From: Verrucolacustris abundans
GTDB taxonomy: Bacteria > Verrucomicrobiota > Verrucomicrobiia > Methylacidiphilales > Verrucolacustridaceae
NCBI GenBank assembly: GCA_965194535.1
Contig: OZ239145.1
Coordinates: 124,001-188,000 of the forward strand
DNA: 64,000 bases
Reading direction: 5' to 3'
Below the pieces are notes generated by a model that searched no databases, had not been told where the DNA came from, and saw only the letters and a program-made list of their open reading frames with translations. Made by a program: the position numbers and the translations under genes. Positions 8,362 through 17,300 of the stretch are shown in pieces; position 1 is the first letter of the stretch; each line of letters begins with the position of its first letter.

Positions 8362-9701
8362 AAACAATCCCTGAGAGCTGGCTGAAGATAGGATATAATA
8401 TTCTGTTTACCCTGGGGTTTGCGCTGACGTGGCCTTACTTCACCTATCTCATTTGGCGACGACAGCCGTTTTGGGAAAGATTGGGAGAGAGATTGGGTCA
8501 CTACCCTAAGGATTTGAAGCAGTGGCTAAAAGATCCGCGTCAGCCTGTTTGGATTCATGCGGTGAGCGTGGGAGAGATGTTACTGGCGCGCGTTCTGGTC
8601 CGGGAGTTGCGGGCCAAGAGACCCGATCTGCGGGTTTTGCTAACGACCGGGACTCCAACAGGACGAAAGGTGGGAGAACCACTTTTGGATGCGAACACGC
8701 GTTTGGTCTACGTGCCGACGGATTTCTATTATGCTATGTTGCGCGCATTTCGTCGGATTCGTCCGGCTGCCCTGATCTTGGTTGAGAACGAAATCTGGCC
8801 CAATATGCTTTGGCGGGCACGTAAGATGGGCGTGGAGGTCTTTTTGGTGAATTCCAGATTGTCGCGAAGGAACCGAAGGCTTTTTCGAATCGCTAGGACG
8901 TTTGTTCGGCCCGTTTTGCAGTTATTCGATTGGATTGGAGTTCAGAGTCAGGAGGACATGAGACGTTTCGCCATCGCCGGATTCCCTCAAGAGCGTCTGC
9001 ATCTGATGGGCAGTATGAAGTACGATGTTGCGGCCCTTGTTGCGGATCATCCTGGAAAGGGAAGGGAGTTGCGTCAGGCAGCGGGTTGGGGAAATGGGCA
9101 GATTTTGTTGTTAGGAGGGAGCACGCATCCCGGAGAGGAGAGGATTTTGGCGGACAGGGTCAAGAATCTTAAAGGGAGATACCCGCAACTCAGATTGATG
9201 TTGGTGCCAAGGCATGCGGAAAGGACAAATTCGATTTTGGGTGAGTTGGGAGAGACGGGTTTGAGGGTGGTTCGACGATCTCGGTTGGAGCAAGAGGGTC
9301 AAACGGATCCTGATATTTTGCTGGTGGATACGACGGGGGAGTTACGGGATCTGTATCCTACAGCCGATGTGGTTTTCATTGGTAAGACGCTGACGGGGAC
9401 GGGGGGGCAAAACTTTCTTGAGGCGGCGCGGCATGGTCGGGCGATTGTGGCAGGTCCCCATATGGAGAACTTTATGCCGCTACGAAGAGAATTTGAGGAA
9501 GCAAAGGCGATACGGGTGACAGGATCGGCGGATGAGCTGGAGCAGGTAGTGGGAGAACTATTGGCGAATTCGGTCGAGCGAGAGGAGCTAGGCCGACGAG
9601 CGAAGGCGTGTTTTCAGGAGCATTTGGGAGCAGGAAGAAGGTGCGCTGAAGTCCTGATCAGTAAGATTATGGATAAAGACTCTACCTCACTCAAAAAATG
9701 A
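8358..9701 (+). CDS. waaA: 3-deoxy-D-manno-octulosonic acid (Kdo) transferase
   Basis: WaaA adds Kdo from CMP-Kdo to lipid IVA at the cytoplasmic face of the inner membrane, so the cell makes LPS. The 447-residue protein has an N-terminal membrane anchor (NILFTLGFALTWPYFTYLIW), then the glycosyltransferase halves. Family blocks are IHAVSVGEM, LTTGTPTGRKV, YVPTDFYY, LVENEIWPN, GSTHPGEE, LVPRHAERT and GKTLTGTGGQNFLEAARHGRAIVAGPHMENF. The ATG at 8358 overlaps the recombinase stop as ATGA, closing the aroB-dprA-topB-xerC-waaA run. Whether it adds one or more Kdo residues cannot be told. Confidence 0.96.
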   Translation: MKTIPESWLKIGYNILFTLGFALTWPYFTYLIWRRQPFWERLGERLGHYPKDLKQWLKDPRQPVWIHAVSVGEMLLARVLVRELRAKRPDLRVLLTTGTPTGRKVGEPLLDANTRLVYVPTDFYYAMLRAFRRIRPAALILVENEIWPNMLWRARKMGVEVFLVNSRLSRRNRRLFRIARTFVRPVLQLFDWIGVQSQEDMRRFAIAGFPQERLHLMGSMKYDVAALVADHPGKGRELRQAAGWGNGQILLLGGSTHPGEERILADRVKNLKGRYPQLRLMLVPRHAERTNSILGELGETGLRVVRRSRLEQEGQTDPDILLVDTTGELRDLYPTADVVFIGKTLTGTGGQNFLEAARHGRAIVAGPHMENFMPLRREFEEAKAIRVTGSADELEQVVGELLANSVEREELGRRAKACFQEHLGAGRRCAEVLISKIMDKDSTSLKK

Positions 9702-9734
9702 TGACTCATGGGAGGAAAGAGTTGGAATAAGGGC

Positions 9735-10574
9735 TTAAGGCTTTAAAGGTTTGGATGGGTGGGTCATTGCGTAAAGGATGACAGCGGTGGCGGCGTTGAT
9801 GGAGAGGGAGTCGATGGAGTTGCTCATGGGGATGGCAACCAGAAGGTCGAGAACCTTACGAACGGAGGAGGATAGACCTTTGCCCTCATTACCCACGAAG
9901 AGAGCAAGAGCTTGGTTGGGGAGTGTGGCAGAAGGCAGGAGGGTTTGAGCCTCAGGGGTGGCGCCTATCGTGAAAATATTGTGCAGGTTAAAAAGTGGAA
10001 GCAGGGGATCGACGCTTGGGAGGCGAAGGATGGGAACCCGAAATATACTACCCATGGAGGTTCGCGCGGCTCGGGGATGATAGGGGTCCGTGCCTCCGAT
10101 TGCGAAAACAGCGGAGACTCCCATTGCGTGCGAGGTGCGAAGGAGGGCTCCCACGTTGCCGGGGTCCATCATTTCATCTAAGACGAGGATTTTGCTTTGG
10201 GGTCCTAAAGAAAGTTGTGAGAAGAATTGAGGTAGATCAGGAGTAGTTGGAACTTTCGCCAAAGCCAAAATGGATCCCAAAGTACGACCTTCGGTCAATC
10301 TCTCCATCGTGGATTGAGGAATGGTGAGAATCGCCTGGTTTTTCTGCTGGAGATTTTGAAGGAGAGTCTGAAGGCGGGAAGATGGATCGTGGTCTGCTTG
10401 ATCGCTGATCAGGACATGAGTTAGTGGAGTGGAGGTAGCAAGGGCTCTTTCCAGAAGACGAAATCCCTCAATGGCAAACAGGCCTAACTGGCGTCTGCCG
10501 TCTGAGTGAAGAGCGCGTTCGTAATCTGAGATTATCCGAGGAGCGAGCGATTCTGTGCTGGGAAGGGCTACCAC
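9735..10574 (-). CDS. SpoU/TrmH-family RNA 2'-O-methyltransferase
   Basis: SPOUT methyltransferases of this type use SAM to methylate ribose 2'-OH groups in rRNA or tRNA. An N-terminal substrate-binding part (GLFAIEGFRLLERAL) is followed by the SpoU core with motif 1 DEMMDPGNVGALLRTSHAMG, motif 2 LFVGNEGKGLS and motif 3 IPMSNSIDSLSINAATAVILY, which form the trefoil knot. The GTG at 10574 overlaps the fabH stop; a TTG at 10595 would add seven residues. The target nucleoside is not predictable. It is the last gene of the 14-gene minus-strand run. Confidence 0.9.
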   Translation of the reverse strand: MVALPSTESLAPRIISDYERALHSDGRRQLGLFAIEGFRLLERALATSTPLTHVLISDQADHDPSSRLQTLLQNLQQKNQAILTIPQSTMERLTEGRTLGSILALAKVPTTPDLPQFFSQLSLGPQSKILVLDEMMDPGNVGALLRTSHAMGVSAVFAIGGTDPYHPRAARTSMGSIFRVPILRLPSVDPLLPLFNLHNIFTIGATPEAQTLLPSATLPNQALALFVGNEGKGLSSSVRKVLDLLVAIPMSNSIDSLSINAATAVILYAMTHPSKPLKP

Positions 10575-11563
10575 TCGATCAAGGCGCTGGCCCAAGTGAG
10601 GCCACCGCCAAAGGCGACAAGCAGGACCTTATCCCCTTTTTGGAGCTTCATTTCGGAGCCAGCTTCGTGAAGGGCGACGGGGATGCAGGCGGCGGACATG
10701 TTGCCGTACTTATGAACGTTCACGAAGCAGCGCTCCCGTGGGAATTTTAGTTTGTCCACCAGAGCATCAATGATTCTGATGTTGGCCTGGTGGGAGATGA
10801 CGCATTTTACGTCTTCAAGTTCCACACCTGCCTTTTTAAGGGTGCGCTTTGACGAGTCAGCCATGGCATGGACTGCCTGTTTAAATATTTCTTTTCCTGC
10901 CATCACGATGCAATCGGGCGCAAGAGGGGCAGGAGGTTGTGTTGCCCGACCTCGAGCTTGTGGATTGTGGAGATGAAGAAGATCTGAACTGGAGCCATCG
11001 GCACCCCAATCGAATGCTAAAAGGCCTCGGTAGCCCGCCTGAGAACGGAGCACAACCGCTCCCGCCCCGTCTCCAAAAAGGACGCATGTATTGCGATCTC
11101 TCCAGTCCACGACGGAGGAGAGTCGCTCGGACCCCACCAGAAGAATGTTTTTAGCGGCGCCTGAGCGCAGAAACTGTTCGGCAAGAATTAGTCCGTAAAC
11201 GAAGCCAGAACAGGCGGCTTGAAGATCGAATGCGGGACAACCCGTAGCCCCAAGTTCTGCCGAGATGCGGCAAGCCGATGATGGAAAAAAAGATTCGGGG
11301 GTAACAGTTGCAACGAGGATGAGATCAAGGTCGGAAGCGGAAAGTTGGGCCTGGGCCAAGGCTTGTTTCGACGCGGCGACACCCATGAAGGTGGAGGTTT
11401 CTTGTTCGGACGAGATACGGCGTTCTTTGATGCCCGTACGGGTCAGAATCCACTCGTCGGTAGTGTCGACGAGTTTTTCCAAGTCTTGGTTAGTAACGAT
11501 GCGGGAGGGGAGATATACGCCTGTCCCGGCGATATGCAGGCCTGACTCAGGCTGGGACGACAT
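10568..11563 (-). CDS. fabH: 3-oxoacyl-ACP synthase III
   Basis: FabH condenses acetyl-CoA with malonyl-ACP to start type II fatty-acid synthesis. The 331-residue form starts at ATG 11563, 17 bases inside plsX; a longer form from 11593 adds MPVPTRKPKP. The catalytic triad is visible as Cys in LQAACSGFVYGL, His in ISHQANIRI and Asn in HKYGNMSAACIP. The N-terminus GTGVYLPSRIVTN and DEWILTRTGIKERR are typical. The order plsX-fabH matches the widespread rpmF-plsX-fabH arrangement. Confidence 0.96.
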   Translation of the reverse strand: MSSQPESGLHIAGTGVYLPSRIVTNQDLEKLVDTTDEWILTRTGIKERRISSEQETSTFMGVAASKQALAQAQLSASDLDLILVATVTPESFFPSSACRISAELGATGCPAFDLQAACSGFVYGLILAEQFLRSGAAKNILLVGSERLSSVVDWRDRNTCVLFGDGAGAVVLRSQAGYRGLLAFDWGADGSSSDLLHLHNPQARGRATQPPAPLAPDCIVMAGKEIFKQAVHAMADSSKRTLKKAGVELEDVKCVISHQANIRIIDALVDKLKFPRERCFVNVHKYGNMSAACIPVALHEAGSEMKLQKGDKVLLVAFGGGLTWASALIEW

Positions 11564-12590
11564 CGGCTTGGGCTTCCTTGTGGGCACCGGCAATTTCGGC
11601 GGCCCGAATAATGCGATCGTTCACCCCGTGTTCGATAGCCTCAACGGAAACACGTACGGCATTACGAATCGCCTTCACGCTTGAACTTCCGTGGGCGATT
11701 ACGCAGATCCCGTTCACCCCGAGAAGCAGGGAACCCCCATACTCTTCGTAACTGGTTTTTTTCTTAATCGCCTTGAAGGCGGCGCGAGCCAGCCAAGCAC
11801 CCGTCATACGGATAGGCGTTTTCTGAATTTCATGTTTCAACCAGGAGAAGATGGCGGAAGCAATGCTTTCACTGGTTTTCAGAACTACATTTCCTACGAA
11901 GCCGTCGCAGACCACGACTTCGACCGGTCGTTCGAAAAGATCCCGTCCTTCAATATTGCCGACGAAGTTAATCGGAGCGGTCGAAAGGAGTTTGAAGCCC
12001 TCTTTCGTCAGGCTGTTGCCTTTGACATCTTCCGAGCCGATCGAGAGGAGGCCCACCTTGGGTTTTTTGTAGCCGAGAATTTCCTCGGAGTAGATCGAGC
12101 CCATCAGGGCGTAATCGAGAAGGTGTTCTGGGCGGGCATCGAGATTGGCGCCGGCATCGAGGAGAATGAAGAGGTTGGTCTCGGTGGGCATAATGGTCGC
12201 GATGCCGGGGCGATTGATTCCAGGAAGAGTTCTCAATCGAATGGTGGCAGCGGCAACCATGGCTCCGGTGTGTCCCGCGGAAACAGCTGCATCGGCCAAG
12301 CCATCTCGAACGGCCTCGATGGAGCGAAGGATGGAGTTATCCCTTTTGCGACGAAGAGATTCTACGGGGGAATCTCCCATTTCGATGACATCTTTACAGT
12401 GGCGGATTTCGAGACGAGGGGGAGGTTGGGAGTGGCCGAGTTTTTGAAGTTCCTCGCGGATACGATTTTCCTGACCAAAAAGGAGCAGTTTTTCGATCTG
12501 GGGATAGTGTGTGAGGGCCTCGAGGGCAGCGGCAACGGGACGTTCGGGAGCGTGGTCTCCTCCCATCGCATCGAGCGCAATCTTCATCAA
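11547..12590 (-). CDS. plsX: phosphate acyltransferase PlsX
   Basis: PlsX makes acyl-phosphate from acyl-ACP, the acyl donor for PlsY in phosphatidic acid synthesis; it is a peripheral membrane enzyme. The 347-residue length is usual. Family motifs are IALDAMGGDHAP at the N-terminus, DSPVESLRRKRDNSI, SAGHTGAMVAAA and VCDGFVGNVVLKTSE. ATG at 12590, with a second ATG beside it. It follows rpmF by 27 bases and overlaps fabH. A C-terminal tail of about 25 residues (AAEIAGAHKEAQADVVPA) extends past the usual end. Confidence 0.97.
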   Translation of the reverse strand: MMKIALDAMGGDHAPERPVAAALEALTHYPQIEKLLLFGQENRIREELQKLGHSQPPPRLEIRHCKDVIEMGDSPVESLRRKRDNSILRSIEAVRDGLADAAVSAGHTGAMVAAATIRLRTLPGINRPGIATIMPTETNLFILLDAGANLDARPEHLLDYALMGSIYSEEILGYKKPKVGLLSIGSEDVKGNSLTKEGFKLLSTAPINFVGNIEGRDLFERPVEVVVCDGFVGNVVLKTSESIASAIFSWLKHEIQKTPIRMTGAWLARAAFKAIKKKTSYEEYGGSLLLGVNGICVIAHGSSSVKAIRNAVRVSVEAIEHGVNDRIIRAAEIAGAHKEAQADVVPA

Positions 12591-12617
12591 AGAACCCGTG
12601 AAATCACGGGGTAAGAA

Positions 12618-12803
12618 TTAGGCGGCAGGGGTCTCGATGGTCAGGACTTGGCGATCGCGATAACGGCCGGTTGCGGGATCCACAACATGAGGGAGATGGA
12701 AGTTCCCAGTCTTGTCACGACGGAGTTGAGGTAGATCACGGCGGTGAGCCGCGCGGCGCATGCGCAGGCGCATTTTGGATGTTTTGCGTTTCGGGACTCC
12801 CAT
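12618..12803 (-). CDS. rpmF: 50S ribosomal protein L32
   Basis: A 61-residue basic ribosomal protein. The start MGVPKRKTSKMRLRMRRA is the L32 signature. ATG at 12803. The four-cysteine zinc motif found in some L32 proteins is absent, so this is a cysteine-free form. It lies four bases after the DUF177 gene and 27 before plsX, the classic DUF177-rpmF-plsX order. Confidence 0.96.
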   Translation of the reverse strand: MGVPKRKTSKMRLRMRRAAHRRDLPQLRRDKTGNFHLPHVVDPATGRYRDRQVLTIETPAA

Positions 12804-12807
12804 GGTT

Positions 12808-13272
12808 TCAATTCTCCGTTTTGAGTTGGTCCAAATCCCGCCAGACCGAGGCTCGTCTTTTTTCGGCGAAGTCGTCCTGGCTGGGGGGAGCATAGACTCT
12901 CCCCGAACGCGGGCACCGACCTGCACCGTCCAACTCACAGCGGGCTGCAAGCGGAAGGGCTAGAATGATGTCCTCCCGGATGAGTGGCGTCAAGTCGAGC
13001 AAAGCCTCATCTGGAGCGGCAAGAACCTGACAGAAGTCGTTGATCTTGAGCTCCCAAGGGATGAAATCGAGGCATCGAGCACAAGGCGTTTCGAAGTTTG
13101 AGGCGAGGGTTCCCGTAATTGTGACTTCTTGGCCAACTTTGTGGGCTTGGAACCGGTAGTGAATTGAGTTCCAACCGCGAATTTCCCCGATGGGAATATC
13201 GTAGTCGGCGAGGGGAACAGAACCTGTCAGTTCCAGTCCCTCCTCGGGAATCTGGCGGGGATCGATCTTCAT
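12808..13272 (-). CDS. DUF177 (YceD) family protein
   Basis: A 154-residue protein of the YceD/DUF177 family, almost always just upstream of rpmF; in plants and E. coli members are tied to 23S rRNA or 50S assembly. Visible are the paired cysteines CARCLDF near the middle and a later CELDGAGRCP stretch, the usual two-cysteine-pair pattern with one member shifted. The ATG at 13272 overlaps the end of coaD by four bases. Confidence 0.85.
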   Translation of the reverse strand: MKIDPRQIPEEGLELTGSVPLADYDIPIGEIRGWNSIHYRFQAHKVGQEVTITGTLASNFETPCARCLDFIPWELKINDFCQVLAAPDEALLDLTPLIREDIILALPLAARCELDGAGRCPRSGRVYAPPSQDDFAEKRRASVWRDLDQLKTEN

Positions 13273-13760
13273 TTTTTTGAGTAGTGTTGCCGCAAGGTTG
13301 AGGCTGTTGAGGCCGGAACGAAGTCCTCCAAGGGTGCTCCGAGACGAGCCAGTTCACGAACGAGGTGGGAGCTGATGAAGGAGAGGGTTTCACGGGGCAT
13401 AAGAAAAACGGATTCAAGGTCTGGATGGAGCCTGCGGTTTGTGAGTGCGAGCTGGAATTCGTACTCGAAGTCAGACACGGCACGAAGGCCGCGGATGACC
13501 GCTACGGCCTGATTTTTTCGTGCGAATTCGACGAGCAAGCCACGAAAGGATGTGACCTGAACTTGGGAGCTCCAAGGTTCGTTGCGGATACTTTCCTGAA
13601 GAAGTTGAACGCGAAGGGCGGTAGGAAAGGTGGCATCTTTTGAGCTATCTTCAGCCACAGCGACGATGACCTGATCGAAAAGGCGAGCGGCGCGGGCGAG
13701 GACGTCGAGGTGACCCAGGGTTACGGGGTCAAACGTGCCGGGATAGATGGCGCGTCTCAT
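13269..13760 (-). CDS. coaD: pantetheine-phosphate adenylyltransferase
   Basis: CoaD joins 4'-phosphopantetheine and ATP to dephospho-CoA, the penultimate step of CoA synthesis; coaE at 27790 encodes the last step. The 163-residue protein shows YPGTFDPVTLGH with the nucleotidyltransferase T/HxGH motif, VIRGLRAVSDFEYEFQLA and SFISSHLVRELA. The ATG at 13760 was chosen because the open frame upstream is Pro/Ser-rich and lies within prmC territory. CoA supplies the arm for the acyl carrier protein encoded in the same run. Confidence 0.97.
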   Translation of the reverse strand: MRRAIYPGTFDPVTLGHLDVLARAARLFDQVIVAVAEDSSKDATFPTALRVQLLQESIRNEPWSSQVQVTSFRGLLVEFARKNQAVAVIRGLRAVSDFEYEFQLALTNRRLHPDLESVFLMPRETLSFISSHLVRELARLGAPLEDFVPASTASTLRQHYSKK

Positions 13761-13773
13761 GGAGGTAGGATTT

Positions 13774-14646
13774 TCACGCAAATGAGGCAGAGAGGCAAGG
13801 GTCTGAATCGCGCCGGGCCTCAACAAATCGAGGGCGGGAGGTGAGGTCGGAGTGGATGGTGGTAAATGAGTATCCGAACTGTTGGGCGAGAGCGGCAAGA
13901 GCAGAGGTTTGGTGGGCATTACATTCCAGAAGAAGAGTCGGGGAGATTTTGGCCGCTTGTGGAAGGAAACGACGAAAAAGATCTAGTCCATCTTTTCCGC
14001 CGTCTAGGGCGAGGAGGGGATCGTGACGAACCTCAGGCTCTGCCGCTGCGATCTCGTCGGAAGTGAGGTAGGGCAGATTGGCGGTGATAAGAAGCGTCGT
14101 TTCAGTAAAACCGTGCAACAGGTCGCTCTGTTTCCATTCCATCTTTGTTCCTTCGGGCGGGGCAGAAGAAGTGCGGGACGAATTTTCTTGGGCAAGAAGA
14201 AGTGCTTCGGGCGAGATATCGAGACCAAGGTAGTGGTGCAAGGGATGTTTGCGAGCGAGGGCCAGGGGAATGGCGCCTGTACCCGTGCCGACATCGATGA
14301 CAAGGCCAGGGGGAAGATTTTTAAGAAGTTGGGATGCGTGCTCTACGAGAAGTTCGGTTTCGGGGCGAGGAATCAGAGCGGCGGGGGTACATTGAAGAGT
14401 CAGGCCAGAAAAACTTGTCGTACCCGTGATGTGTTGAACAGGCTCGCGGGAAGCGCGGCGGCGAACGAGAGGACGAAGGGCTTCTAGTTCGGACGGTGTC
14501 AGTTCGCGTTCAAACTGCAGGTAGAGGGCGAGCCGAGGAAGGTTGAGGGCGTGAGCGATGAGAAGTTCTGCCTGAAGACGAGGGGAGGAAAGGCCGTGTT
14601 TCGTGAAGTGAGCGGTGGTGGCTTCGAGTACGGCGAGAAGTTTCAT
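13774..14646 (-). CDS. prmC: peptide chain release factor N5-glutamine methyltransferase
   Basis: PrmC methylates the glutamine of the GGQ motif in release factors. Domains are an N-terminal helical bundle (to about residue 80) and a Rossmann SAM-binding domain with VIDVGTGTGAIPLALA. The usual active-site NPPY is written NLPY (ITANLPYLTSDEI). IPRPETELLVEHA and the C-terminal RPRFVEARR fit the family. The ATG at 14646 overlaps the prfA stop as ATGA, so enzyme and substrate are translationally coupled. Confidence 0.95.
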   Translation of the reverse strand: MKLLAVLEATTAHFTKHGLSSPRLQAELLIAHALNLPRLALYLQFERELTPSELEALRPLVRRRASREPVQHITGTTSFSGLTLQCTPAALIPRPETELLVEHASQLLKNLPPGLVIDVGTGTGAIPLALARKHPLHHYLGLDISPEALLLAQENSSRTSSAPPEGTKMEWKQSDLLHGFTETTLLITANLPYLTSDEIAAAEPEVRHDPLLALDGGKDGLDLFRRFLPQAAKISPTLLLECNAHQTSALAALAQQFGYSFTTIHSDLTSRPRFVEARRDSDPCLSASFA

Positions 14647-15725
14647 GCGCCCAAACCAGACTCCTCCAAGCGACGGCGGAGGTCGTCGTCCGCGAGAGCT
14701 TCCACGAGAGGTTCGATCCTTCCTTCCATCACGAGGTTGAGGTCGTGGGAAGTGAAGCCAATGCGGTGGTCGGTTAAGCGATTTTGAGGAAAGTTGTAGG
14801 TACGGATTTTTTCGTTTCGTTCGCCTGATCCGACCTGTTGGCGGCGAGCAGCTTCGACCTTGCCACGCTCCTCCTCGCGTTTCTTCTCCAAAAGGCGGGA
14901 GGCAAGGATGCGCATGGCCGTCGCACGGTTTTTAATTTGCGAGCGGCTGTCTTGGCAACGGACAATCAGGCCCGTGGGAATATGCAGGACTTGTACGGCG
15001 GAATCGGTGGTGTTGACCCCTTGTCCGCCAGGACCGCCTGAGCGACAGACTTCGACGCGTACTTCATCCGGGCGAATTTGAAGTTCGACCTCTTCGGCCA
15101 CGGGAAGAACGGCGACCGTGGCAGTCGATGTATGGATGCGGCCTTGGGCCTCGGTGGCGGGAACGCGTTGGACACGGTGCACACCACTTTCATGGCGCAT
15201 GGCGGCAAAAACAGCAGGGCCAGAGAGTTCGAACACGATTTCCTTTAGGCCACCGAGATCGGAAGGACTTGAAGATAGGGGATCGAGTTTCCAGCCACGG
15301 GTTTCCGCGTATCGGCTGTACATACGAAATAGATCTCCTGCAAAAATGGCCGCTTCGGTGCCTCCAGCGCCGGCTCGAATTTCGACAATGGTGTCCCGGT
15401 GCTCGTCTGGATCAGGGGGCAGAATCGATCGAAGGACTTCGGCTTTTGCTGCGGCCTCGGCTCTCGCAAGTTCGGTAGCCTCTTCTTCGGCCATTTGGCG
15501 CATTTCGGGATCGGTGGTTGAGGTGCGAAGGGCTGCATTTTCCTGGATTTGAGAAGTCAGGGTGACGAGGCGACGAGCAGCTTCGGTCCCTGAGCGTATT
15601 CGGGCATGTTCGCGAGCTAGATCGCGGGCGCGTGTCCCTTGGCGATAGAGATCGGGTTCGGCCATTTCACGATCCAACTCCTGCAGTCGGGATTCGAGCC
15701 GGGCAAGTTGAGCAGTGGGATCCAC
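14643..15725 (-). CDS. prfA: peptide chain release factor 1
   Basis: RF1 ends translation at UAA and UAG. The 360-residue length is standard. The stop-codon-reading tripeptide is PAT (in RVQRVPATEAQGRIHTS), which marks RF1 and not RF2, and the catalytic GGQ is in CRSGGPGGQGVNTTDSA. The start is GTG at 15725, with a possible hairpin nine bases upstream and no clear Shine-Dalgarno sequence. It follows rpmE by 63 bases and overlaps prmC. Confidence 0.97.
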   Translation of the reverse strand: MDPTAQLARLESRLQELDREMAEPDLYRQGTRARDLAREHARIRSGTEAARRLVTLTSQIQENAALRTSTTDPEMRQMAEEEATELARAEAAAKAEVLRSILPPDPDEHRDTIVEIRAGAGGTEAAIFAGDLFRMYSRYAETRGWKLDPLSSSPSDLGGLKEIVFELSGPAVFAAMRHESGVHRVQRVPATEAQGRIHTSTATVAVLPVAEEVELQIRPDEVRVEVCRSGGPGGQGVNTTDSAVQVLHIPTGLIVRCQDSRSQIKNRATAMRILASRLLEKKREEERGKVEAARRQQVGSGERNEKIRTYNFPQNRLTDHRIGFTSHDLNLVMEGRIEPLVEALADDDLRRRLEESGLGA

Positions 15726-15733
15726 AAGGGAAG

Positions 15734-15755
15734 GGGCGGTACCGTACCTACGCCC
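15734..15755 (-). promoter_or_regulatory. inverted repeat just upstream of the prfA start
   Basis: GGGCG (15734-15738) and CGCCC (15751-15755) flank a second palindrome, GGTACCGTACC (15738-15748), in the rpmE-prfA gap. Transcribed from the minus strand it would fold eight bases before the prfA GTG. It has no T tract after it, so a terminator is unlikely. A translational or processing role is possible. Confidence 0.3.
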
Positions 15756-15788
15756 AGAGGCGAAGGAACGGGGAATCCGCGCGAGCGC

Positions 15789-16019
15789 CTACGAGCGCTT
15801 TTTCGCCTTCGGGGCGGCGGTGGTGGCGTCGAAGCGGCGGCGGAACTTTTCCACTCGGCCAGCGGTATCGACCAACTTTTGGGTACCCGTGAAGAAAGGG
15901 TGGCAAGAGGCGCAGATTCCAAGACGAACTTGGGCTTTTGTGGAGCGAGTGTTGTAGGTGGCCCCGCAGGCACAGGTCATAACACAGGCTTCAAACTTGG
16001 GATGAATTTCCGCCTTCAT
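15789..16019 (-). CDS. rpmE: 50S ribosomal protein L31 (zinc-binding type)
   Basis: A 76-residue L31 of the cysteine-containing form. KAEIHPKFE starts the family block; Cys16, Cys18, Cys36 and Cys39 (TCACG and ICASCH) match the zinc ligands, followed by HPFFTGTQKLVDTAGRVEKF. A short Lys/Ala tail ends it. ATG at 16019, ten bases after the fabF stop. Zinc-binding L31 is the form used when zinc is plentiful; no zinc-free paralogue is seen here. Confidence 0.96.
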   Translation of the reverse strand: MKAEIHPKFEACVMTCACGATYNTRSTKAQVRLGICASCHPFFTGTQKLVDTAGRVEKFRRRFDATTAAPKAKKRS

Positions 16020-16029
16020 AGAAGTCTAA

Positions 16030-17274
16030 TTAAACCAGACGAGAAGCCACGATGCAAGCATTGTGGCCTCCGAACCCAAAGGAGTTGTTCATCACGATTT
16101 TTGCTTTTTGTTCTCTGGGTTTCAAGGGGATGTAATCCAAATCACATTCAGGATCAGGCTCTTCCAGATTGATGGTTGCGGGAAGTAGATTGGTTTCGAG
16201 AGCTTTGAGGCAGATGGCCATTTCAACGGAACCTGCTGCACCGAGTAAATGGCCGAGGCTGGATTTCGTCGAACTGACGGCCACTTTTTTCGCATGGGCA
16301 CCCATGACTGATTTGATGGCTTGGGTTTCACAAATGTCGCCTTGGGGAGTGGAGGTGCCGTGAGCGTTAATATAGTCGACCTGCTCAGGGTTGAGCTTTG
16401 CGTGTTGAAGAGCGATACGCATGGCTCGTGCGGCTCCTGCGCCTTCAGGGGCGGGGGCGGTCAGGTGGTAGGCATCCGCAGTGGCGCCATAGCCGAGAAT
16501 TTCCCCGTAAATTCGAGCGCTTCGTTTCTTCGCGTGTTCATACTCTTCCAAAATAATAACGCCTGCTCCTTCACTGAGAACAAAACCGTCCCGGCCTTTG
16601 TCAAAGGGGCGAGACGCGCGGGTCGGTTCCTCATTTCGGGTCGAGAGAGCTTTCATTGCCCCGAACCCGCTGAGGCCAAGACCGACCACGGCAGCTTCGC
16701 TCCCGCCCGCGATGATTAGGTCTGCCTCCGATTCGCGAATGAGCCGCCATCCTTCCCCGATCGAGTGGGTGGCGGTAGCGCAGGCAGAAACGATGGCAAA
16801 GTTGGGGCCACGAAGTCCGAAGTGCATCGAGATATGGCCAGAGGCGATGTTGTTAATCATCATCGGAATCATGAATGGGGAAACTTTTTTTGGGCCACGG
16901 TCACGGAGGAGGGTGTGTTGCTCTTCCAGCGTTCTGAGTCCCCCGATTCCAGACCCGACAAGAACGCCAGCTCGGTCGAGGTCGAGTGTGGCTGCATCAA
17001 GACCTGCGTCTTTCCACGCTTCGCCAGCGGCTGCCATCGCAAGGTGGGTGTAGCGATCCGTTCGGCGAACGTCTTTGGGGTTTTTAAAGGCCGGGGCGGG
17101 GTCAAAATTCCGGACTTCGCCTGCGATACGGCAGTCATATCCCGTGGTGTCGAAAGCGGTGACGGGGGCAATGCCACTCTCCCCGCGGATCAAGCGGGAC
17201 CAAGTTTGGGGGAAATCGTTGGCGAGAGGGGTAAGGGCCCCCAATCCTGTCACCACAACGCGACGCGTGCTCAT
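16030..17274 (-). CDS. fabF: 3-oxoacyl-ACP synthase II
   Basis: FabF elongates acyl-ACP with malonyl-ACP. The 414-residue protein carries the Cys-His-His triad: SACATATHSIGEG, INAHGTSTPQGD and SSTKSSLGHLLGAAG, plus the C-terminal NNSFGFGGHNACIV. ATG at 17274. It follows acpP across a 64-base gap holding a small hairpin, as in the common fabD-fabG-acpP-fabF order. A second, more divergent ketosynthase is encoded at 25113, so this one is the housekeeping copy. Confidence 0.97.
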   Translation of the reverse strand: MSTRRVVVTGLGALTPLANDFPQTWSRLIRGESGIAPVTAFDTTGYDCRIAGEVRNFDPAPAFKNPKDVRRTDRYTHLAMAAAGEAWKDAGLDAATLDLDRAGVLVGSGIGGLRTLEEQHTLLRDRGPKKVSPFMIPMMINNIASGHISMHFGLRGPNFAIVSACATATHSIGEGWRLIRESEADLIIAGGSEAAVVGLGLSGFGAMKALSTRNEEPTRASRPFDKGRDGFVLSEGAGVIILEEYEHAKKRSARIYGEILGYGATADAYHLTAPAPEGAGAARAMRIALQHAKLNPEQVDYINAHGTSTPQGDICETQAIKSVMGAHAKKVAVSSTKSSLGHLLGAAGSVEMAICLKALETNLLPATINLEEPDPECDLDYIPLKPREQKAKIVMNNSFGFGGHNACIVASRLV

Positions 17275-17300
17275 AAAAGACGGGGGGCGAAGAGCCCGAC

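Noticed and set aside
11691..12614. Plus-strand open frame of 307 codons
   Set aside because: Mirror of plsX; low-likelihood composition and no recognisable family.
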